A program made the translations under genes and the position numbers. This document shows positions 59,078-64,000 of a stretch of 64,000 nucleotides of DNA, piece after piece. Position 1 is the first letter of the stretch, and each line of letters begins with the position of its first letter. The stretch covers positions 310,001 to 374,000 of the forward strand of contig NZ_BCZK01000002.1 in assembly GCF_001598695.1 (NCBI RefSeq), written 5' to 3'. The stretch comes from Klebsiella oxytoca NBRC 105695. Its GTDB lineage: Bacteria; Pseudomonadota; Gammaproteobacteria; Enterobacterales; Enterobacteriaceae. Under the pieces are notes generated by a model. It worked only from the letters and a program-made list of their open reading frames with translations. It was not told where the DNA came from and did no database searches.

Positions 59078-60337
59078 ATGTTTACATCAGTGGCGCAGGC
59101 CAATGACGCAGTAATAGAACGAATTCGTAATGCACGTCCGCACTGGCTGGATGTGAAGCCGGCGGGTTCTTTAATCGGGGCGCTGAATCAAAACAAAACG
59201 CTGCTCCACGCCGGGCCGCCGATGCGCTGGCAGGAGATGACCGGTCCGATGAAAGGGGCCTGCATTGGCGCCTGCCTGTTCGAAGGCTGGGCGCAGGATG
59301 AGAAAACGGCCCACGCGATGCTGGAAAACGGCGAGATTACCTTTATTCCCTGCCACCACGTTAATGCCGTAGGGCCGATGGGCGGTATTACTTCGCCGAA
59401 TATGCCGATGCTGGTCGTGGAGAACATCGCCGAAGGTAACCGCGCGTATTGCAACCTGAACGAAGGCATTGGCAAGGTGATGCGTTTCGGCGCCTACGGC
59501 GAAGATGTGCAGCAGCGCCTGCGCTGGATGCGCGATGTGCTGATGCCCGTTCTCAGTGCGGCGCTGAAACAGATGACGCGCGGCATTGATCTCACCGCGA
59601 TGATGGCGCAGGGCATCACCATGGGCGATGAGTTCCACCAGCGCAATATCGCCACCTCCGCGCTGCTGATGCGCACGCTGGCACCGCATCTGGCGCGACT
59701 CGACCACGACAAACAACAGATCGCCGAAGTGATGGATTTTCTCGCCATCACCGATCAGTTCTTCCTCAACCTGGCGATGGCCTACTGCAAATCAGCGATG
59801 GATGCCGGGGCGCAGATCCGCGCCGGCAGTATTGTCACCGCGATGACCCGCAATGGCGATATGTTCGGTATTCGCGTTAGCGGACTGGGCGACCGCTGGT
59901 TTACCGCACCGGTGAATACGCCGCAGGGGCTGTTCTTTACCGGTTTCTCTCAGGAACAGGCCAACCCGGATATGGGCGACAGCGCCATTACCGAAACCTT
60001 CGGCATCGGCGGCGCGGCGATGATTGCGGCGCCGGGGGTGACCCGCTTTGTCGGCGCTGGCGGAATGGAGGCGGCAAAATCCGTTTCGGAGGAGATGGCG
60101 GAAATCTTCCTTGAGCGCAATATGCAGCTGCAGATTCCTGGCTGGGATTTCCAGGGCGCCTGTCTCGGACTGGATATTCGCCGGGTGGTTGAAACCGGCA
60201 TTACGCCGCTCATTAACACCGGGATCGCCCATAAAGAAGCGGGGATCGGCCAGATTGGCGCCGGAACCGTCAGAGCGCCGCTGGCCTGTTTCGAGCAGGC
60301 GCTGGAAGCGCTGGCGGACGAACTGGGCGTGAGCTGA
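59078..60337 (+). CDS. allG: AllG (YlbE, DUF1116), oxamate carbamoyltransferase component
   Basis: DUF1116 protein, reported as one of the subunits acting with FdrA and AllH on oxalurate. The product is 419 aa and has no frame break. Distinct phrases are GPPMRWQEMTGPMKGACIGACLFEGWA (about 46-72), FIPCHHVNAVGPMGGITSPNMPM (about 88-110), MTRGIDLTAMMAQGITMGDEFHQRN (about 166-190) and a C-terminal GTVRAPLACFEQALEAL. It begins 9 nt after fdrA and ends 9 nt before allH. Confidence 0.94.
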   Translation: MFTSVAQANDAVIERIRNARPHWLDVKPAGSLIGALNQNKTLLHAGPPMRWQEMTGPMKGACIGACLFEGWAQDEKTAHAMLENGEITFIPCHHVNAVGPMGGITSPNMPMLVVENIAEGNRAYCNLNEGIGKVMRFGAYGEDVQQRLRWMRDVLMPVLSAALKQMTRGIDLTAMMAQGITMGDEFHQRNIATSALLMRTLAPHLARLDHDKQQIAEVMDFLAITDQFFLNLAMAYCKSAMDAGAQIRAGSIVTAMTRNGDMFGIRVSGLGDRWFTAPVNTPQGLFFTGFSQEQANPDMGDSAITETFGIGGAAMIAAPGVTRFVGAGGMEAAKSVSEEMAEIFLERNMQLQIPGWDFQGACLGLDIRRVVETGITPLINTGIAHKEAGIGQIGAGTVRAPLACFEQALEALADELGVS

Positions 60338-60346
60338 GGTAGCGCG

Positions 60347-61150
60347 ATGGAGAGGATTCGTCCGCTGATAGGCAGCGTCGATGCGCCGGATCATCGCCAA
60401 CCGTGGCGAACCGGCGGCCTCTGGCGGCGCACCATTAACCTCTACGTTGCAGGCGGCGCGCTGCTGACGCTGCATCATCGGGGGCAGGGCGTGAGCCCCG
60501 GCGGATGGGTTGTTCGTCATCGCGATTTTATCCGGCTGCACGCGGCGCTGCGGACGGGGGCGTCGCCGATAGCGCGGAATGACGGTATTCAGGTCGGCGA
60601 TCTTTTGCTGATGCCGCCGCGCAGGCGCTGCTCCCTGCGGCTCCGCTGTCAATCCGTAAACGCTTATCTCCCGCCAGCGCTGATGAGTCGACCGGAGGAG
60701 ACCGGGCTGTTCGGGCCGCTGTCGCAGGCTATTGAGCTGCGGCAGCATCCCGAGCTGCGCCAGCTTCGCCACTGTTTTGCCTCCGCGCTGGCCGGCAACG
60801 CCGTCGACTGGCGGCTGTGGCTGGGCAAGGGGCCGGGCCTGACGCCCAGCCTGGACGACATGCTGATCGGCATGATGCTGGCGGCGTGGCGCTCGGGGCG
60901 TATGTCACCCTGCGGCGGAAGGGCATTTTTTCGCGCCTCCGGCGATCTGCGCGCGGCCACCACTCAGGTGAGCGTCAACTATTTACGCTATGCCAGCGAG
61001 GGGCGCTTCGCTTCGCCGCTGATGCATTTTGCCTGCGCCCTGCAACGTGGACGACGTCTCGAGCCCGCCGTCGAAGCGCTGCTGGCGATGGGGCATACCT
61101 CCGGCGCCGACACGCTTCTGGGATTCTGGCTGGCGCAACATCTTATCTAA
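60347..61150 (+). CDS. allH: AllH (YlbF, DUF2877), oxamate carbamoyltransferase component
   Basis: DUF2877 protein, third subunit of the proposed oxalurate-phosphorolysing enzyme. The product is 267 aa (E. coli 271). GAP-like motif: WRLWLGKGPGLTPSLDDMLIGMMLAAWRSG (about 152-181), followed by TTQVSVNYLRYASEGRFASPLMHF and GHTSGADTLLGFWLAQ near the end. The N-terminal part is more divergent and rich in Arg. It is 9 nt after allG and 9 nt before allK, so the four genes have identical spacing. Confidence 0.93.
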   Translation: MERIRPLIGSVDAPDHRQPWRTGGLWRRTINLYVAGGALLTLHHRGQGVSPGGWVVRHRDFIRLHAALRTGASPIARNDGIQVGDLLLMPPRRRCSLRLRCQSVNAYLPPALMSRPEETGLFGPLSQAIELRQHPELRQLRHCFASALAGNAVDWRLWLGKGPGLTPSLDDMLIGMMLAAWRSGRMSPCGGRAFFRASGDLRAATTQVSVNYLRYASEGRFASPLMHFACALQRGRRLEPAVEALLAMGHTSGADTLLGFWLAQHLI

Positions 61151-61159
61151 GGACTTTTT

Positions 61160-62053
61160 ATGAAAACGCTGGTTGTTGCCCTTGGCGGCAACGCTTTATT
61201 ACAGCGCGGGGAAGCGCTGACCGTAGAAAATCAGTACCGCAATATCGATAGCGCGGTTCCCGCGCTGGCGCGTCTGGCGCAGACGTATCGGCTGGCCATT
61301 GTGCACGGCAACGGGCCGCAGGTGGGTCTGCTGGCGCTGCAAAATCTGGCCTACGGCGACGTTGAGCCCTATCCGCTGGACGTGCTGGTCGCGGAGAGCC
61401 AGGGCATGATTGGCTATATGCTGGCCCAGCGCCTGGCGCAGGAATCACTCATGCCGCCGGTATCGACGGTGATGACCCGCATTACAGTCTCGTCAAACGA
61501 TCCGGCCTTTTCGGCGCCGGAGAAGTTTATTGGTCCGGTTTACGATCCGGAGCTGCAAAAACGGCTGGAAGATGAGTACGGCTGGAGGATGAAGCGCGAC
61601 GGTAAATATGTGCGTCGGGTGGTTCCTTCGCCGACGCCGGTGAGGATTGAGGAGAGCGAGTCGATTGAGCGTCTGCTGGGTGAGGGGCACGTGGTGATAT
61701 GCTGCGGCGGCGGCGGAATTCCGGTGCTTGAGAGCGGGCATGGCGCAGAGGCGGTGATTGATAAAGACCTCGCTGCCGCGCTGCTGGCGGAGCAGATTGA
61801 TGCCGATGGCCTGGCGATCCTGACCGACGCGGATGCGGTATATGAACATTGGGGCACCCCCATGCAGCGACCGATCCGCGAAGCGACGCCGGAAGAGCTG
61901 GCGCCTTTTGTCCGCGACGACGGCGCGATGGGGCCGAAAATCGCGGCGGTAAGCGGCTACGTGCGCCGTCGGGGCAAGCGGGCGTGGATTGGGGCGCTGT
62001 CGCGTATCGATGACACCCTTGCCGGGCTGGCGGGAACCTGCATTAAGCCCTGA
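61160..62053 (+). CDS. allK: Carbamate kinase AllK (YbcF)
   Basis: Transfers phosphate from carbamoyl phosphate to ADP, giving ATP, NH3 and CO2: the energy-yielding end of oxalurate breakdown. The product is 297 aa (E. coli YbcF 297). Amino-acid kinase fold: KTLVVALGGNALLQRGE (2-18), IVHGNGPQVGLLALQN (about 48-63), VPSPTPVRIEESESIERLL (about 155-173), VVICCGGGGIPV and VIDKDLAAALLAEQIDADGLAILTDADAVY (about 196-226). It is the last gene of the fdrA operon, facing purK across 263 bp of REP repeats. Confidence 0.96.
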   Translation: MKTLVVALGGNALLQRGEALTVENQYRNIDSAVPALARLAQTYRLAIVHGNGPQVGLLALQNLAYGDVEPYPLDVLVAESQGMIGYMLAQRLAQESLMPPVSTVMTRITVSSNDPAFSAPEKFIGPVYDPELQKRLEDEYGWRMKRDGKYVRRVVPSPTPVRIEESESIERLLGEGHVVICCGGGGIPVLESGHGAEAVIDKDLAAALLAEQIDADGLAILTDADAVYEHWGTPMQRPIREATPEELAPFVRDDGAMGPKIAAVSGYVRRRGKRAWIGALSRIDDTLAGLAGTCIKP

Positions 62054-62106
62054 TGCACAGATAAAATCACGCGGCGAAGCAGACGCTGAAATATCCTGCG
62101 CTCTTT

Positions 62107-62301
62107 CCCCGGGGGCGGCGCTCGACGCGCCTTGCCCGGGCTACATGTTCGTGCGGTTTGCGGATTTGGTTGAATGGCTACGGGGCAAATGATGGTTGGT
62201 CTGGTAGCCCGGCTAAGGCGAAGCGCGCCGCAAGCCGGGATTCTGGCGAAGGATTATGCCAGAGAGGTAGCCCGGACAGGTGCGCAGCACCGCCTCCGGG
62301 A
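62107..62301. repeat. Three REP units between allK and purK
   Basis: Units at 62107-62144 (CCCCGGGGGCGGCG...GCCCGGGCTAC), 62204-62240 (GTAGCCCGGCTAAGGCG...CAAGCCGGGA) and 62267-62301 (GTAGCCCGGACAGGTGCG...CGCCTCCGGGA) occupy the gap between convergent genes. Confidence 0.85.
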
Positions 62302-62316
62302 CTATGGAGAGCTGGA

Positions 62317-63384
62317 TTACGCCAGCTGCGCCTGCGCCCAGAATACACCGCTGGCGTATTCCGGCGGCAGCAGCGGCTTCAGCGCTTCCAGCGTCGCGCT
62401 CAGGCGATCGGTATCGCTGTCGGTCAGGTTCAGGTGACCGACTTTACGTCCCGGACGCACCTCTTTGTCGTACCAGTGCAGATGCACCAGCGGTAGCTTC
62501 AGCCAGTCATAGTTGAGATCGGTACCGATCAGGTTGATCATCACCGACGGGCTGTTCACTACCGGCGGCGGCAGCGGCAGATCGGTAATCGCCCGCAGAT
62601 GAAGCTCAAACTGGCTGATGGACGCGCCGTTCTGCGTCCAGTGGCCGCTATTGTGCACGCGCGGCGCCAGTTCGTTAATCAGCAGACCATCAGCGGTGAC
62701 AAAACACTCCATCGCCATCACGCCAACGTAGCCCAGCTCATTCATGATCGCCGACAGCATCTGCTCGGCCTGCGCCTGCTGACGGGCGTTGGCCTGCGGA
62801 AAGGCGACGCTGGCGCGTAAAATACCGTCCTGATGCAGGTTGCGGGTCAGCGGATAGAAGACCGTGCTGCCGTCCCGGGCGCGTGCGCCGACCAGCGACA
62901 CTTCGGCGGAGAAGTTAATCCCCTGCTCAACGATACACTCGCCGTAGTTATCATCCGGCAGCTGCGCGGTTTCATTTTCCCGCAAACGCCACTGACCGCG
63001 GCCATCATAGCCGCCGACGCGGCGCTTAACGATAGCCAGCTCGCCGAGACGGGCGAATACCGTCGGCCATTCGCTTTTCTCCGCCAGAAGCTGCCACGGC
63101 GCGGTAGCGAGCTCCAGCTTATCGAACAGCTGCTTTTGCGTCAGACGGTCGGCGATAACCGGAAAAACGTCGCGGTTGACGAAGGCGGAATGACGCGCCA
63201 GCTCGCGGGTCAGCGCCGTTTCCGGCCAGCGTTCAATCTCTGCGGTAATCACGCTTTGCTGTACCGGCACCGCTTCCGGGTCGGCTTCGAGACCGACCGG
63301 CCAGACCGCAATACCCAGCGGTTCGCCAGCCTGGCGCAGCATTCGGCCTAGCTGGCCGTTACCGAGAACGCAAACTTGTTTCAT
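62317..63384 (-). CDS. purK: N5-carboxyaminoimidazole ribonucleotide synthase
   Basis: ATP-grasp enzyme that carboxylates AIR to N5-CAIR with bicarbonate in purine synthesis. The product is 355 aa, the E. coli length. It opens [24 protein letters not shown] (2-25). The ATP-grasp core shows [16 protein letters not shown] (about 119-134), [20 protein letters not shown] (about 148-167) and the metal site in [20 protein letters not shown] (about 233-252). Its ATG overlaps the purE stop by 4 nt, so the two genes are coupled. Confidence 0.98.
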   Translation of the reverse strand: MKQVCVLGNGQLGRMLRQAGEPLGIAVWPVGLEADPEAVPVQQSVITAEIERWPETALTRELARHSAFVNRDVFPVIADRLTQKQLFDKLELATAPWQLLAEKSEWPTVFARLGELAIVKRRVGGYDGRGQWRLRENETAQLPDDNYGECIVEQGINFSAEVSLVGARARDGSTVFYPLTRNLHQDGILRASVAFPQANARQQAQAEQMLSAIMNELGYVGVMAMECFVTADGLLINELAPRVHNSGHWTQNGASISQFELHLRAITDLPLPPPVVNSPSVMINLIGTDLNYDWLKLPLVHLHWYDKEVRPGRKVGHLNLTDSDTDRLSATLEALKPLLPPEYASGVFWAQAQLA

Positions 63385-63890
63385 GCCGCACCCCGCGGAT
63401 CCGGGTTATCCAGCACTTCATCGGTTTGCGCCTGGCGCCAGGCGCTGAGGCGCTGGTGCAGTTCCGCATCGTGCTGGGCGAGGATCTGCGCCGCCAGCAG
63501 GGCGGCGTTGGCGGCACCGGCTTTACCGATAGCCAGCGTACCAACCGGGATACCGCGCGGCATCTGAACGATGGAGTAGAGGCTGTCTACGCCGCTCAGC
63601 GCTGCGCTCTGCACCGGCACGCCCAACACCGGCACCAGCGTTTTCGCCGCAATCATGCCCGGCAGATGCGCCGCGCCGCCCGCACCGGCAATAATCACCT
63701 GAAAACCATTGCCTTGCGCGCCTTCGGCGAAGCTGAACAGTTTATCGGGGGTGCGGTGGGCGGAGACCACTTCGACATGGTACGGAACGTTCAGGGCATC
63801 AAGGATTTCTGCGGTAAACTGCATGGTAGCCCAGTCGCTTTTGGACCCCATCACGATGGCGATACGCGCCGAATTATTGCGGGAAGACAT
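63381..63890 (-). CDS. purE: N5-CAIR mutase
   Basis: Moves the carboxyl group of N5-CAIR to C4, giving CAIR, immediately after PurK. The start [20 protein letters not shown] at 63890 gives 169 aa, as in E. coli; the 20 extra upstream codons cover the promoter. Active-site motifs are [10 protein letters not shown] (about 14-23), [10 protein letters not shown] (about 43-52), [13 protein letters not shown] (about 71-83) and [20 protein letters not shown]. It is first in purEK; a PurR box lies 73 bp upstream. Confidence 0.98.
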   Translation of the reverse strand: MSSRNNSARIAIVMGSKSDWATMQFTAEILDALNVPYHVEVVSAHRTPDKLFSFAEGAQGNGFQVIIAGAGGAAHLPGMIAAKTLVPVLGVPVQSAALSGVDSLYSIVQMPRGIPVGTLAIGKAGAANAALLAAQILAQHDAELHQRLSAWRQAQTDEVLDNPDPRGAA

Positions 63891-63962
63891 GCGTCTTAAA
63901 ACTCCTGTGGGTGTGTTGCACACTGCTTTAGAGGCCACAGAGAATAGCATGAACTCCCGGCA

Positions 63963-63978
63963 AGGAAAACGGTTGCGT
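63963..63978 (-). promoter_or_regulatory. PurR box of purEK
   Basis: Read on the minus strand, ACGCAACCGTTTTCCT matches the PurR consensus ACGCAAACGTTTTCGT at 14 of 16 positions. A -10-like TATTCT lies downstream (63947-63942). Purine excess should repress purEK here. Confidence 0.85.
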
Positions 63979-64000
63979 GCGCATGGCTAGCCCTCTTTTG

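Overview
The window is a chromosomal segment from a member of the Enterobacteriaceae. Nearly every gene is recognisable against the E. coli K-12 acrB-to-purE segment and runs in the same order. The GC-rich codon use, the REP elements, and the added or missing genes point to the Klebsiella/Raoultella/Kosakonia side of the family. The genus cannot be fixed from this sequence alone.

Left part (1-22 kb): the acrAB efflux operon (acrB cut by the left edge) with its divergent repressor acrR, the mechanosensitive channel mscK, an Rpn-type nuclease gene with an internal deletion, priC-rsmS, ybaN, and the housekeeping run apt, dnaX, ybaB, recR, htpG, adk, hemH, gsk. The antiporter ybaL and the exporter fsr follow on the opposite strand. 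E. coli's aes (between hemH and gsk) is missing.

Middle part (22-41 kb): ushA, ybaK, the sRNA gene chiX, ybaP, and the copper pair copA/cueR, which face each other directly without E. coli's glsA-ybaT between them. Next come qmcA-ybbJ, fetAB, cnoX, and tesA-ybbO overlapping the divergent ybbAP. Where E. coli K-12 has the rhsD region, this genome has only a YdhR-like gene and an unassigned outer-membrane porin, followed by mnmH.

Right part (41-62 kb): a complete allantoin/glyoxylate regulon. AllB, AllC and AllE take allantoin to ureidoglycolate. AllA splits ureidoglycolate to glyoxylate and urea; Gcl, Hyi, GlxR and GlxK carry glyoxylate to 2-phosphoglycerate. AllD instead oxidises ureidoglycolate to oxalurate, which FdrA-AllG-AllH and the carbamate kinase AllK convert to oxamate, NH3, CO2 and ATP. 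AllS and AllR regulate, and two matching AllR-type palindromes precede allA and gcl. AllP and YbbY are the known permeases; an extra MFS transporter not found in the K-12 cluster lies between glxR and allP. The window ends with purEK under a PurR box.

Two programmed -1 frameshift sites (dnaX gamma and CopA(Z)) are preserved. REP-type palindromes fill most intergenic 3' regions, and one separate 136-bp palindromic element sits upstream of ybaL. I found no CRISPR array, insertion sequence, prophage, tRNA or rRNA, and no clear case of a wholly new system. The best leads are the extra MFS transporter, the orphan porin with its hairpin leader, the shortened Rpn gene, and a 24-codon ORF between allP and allB.
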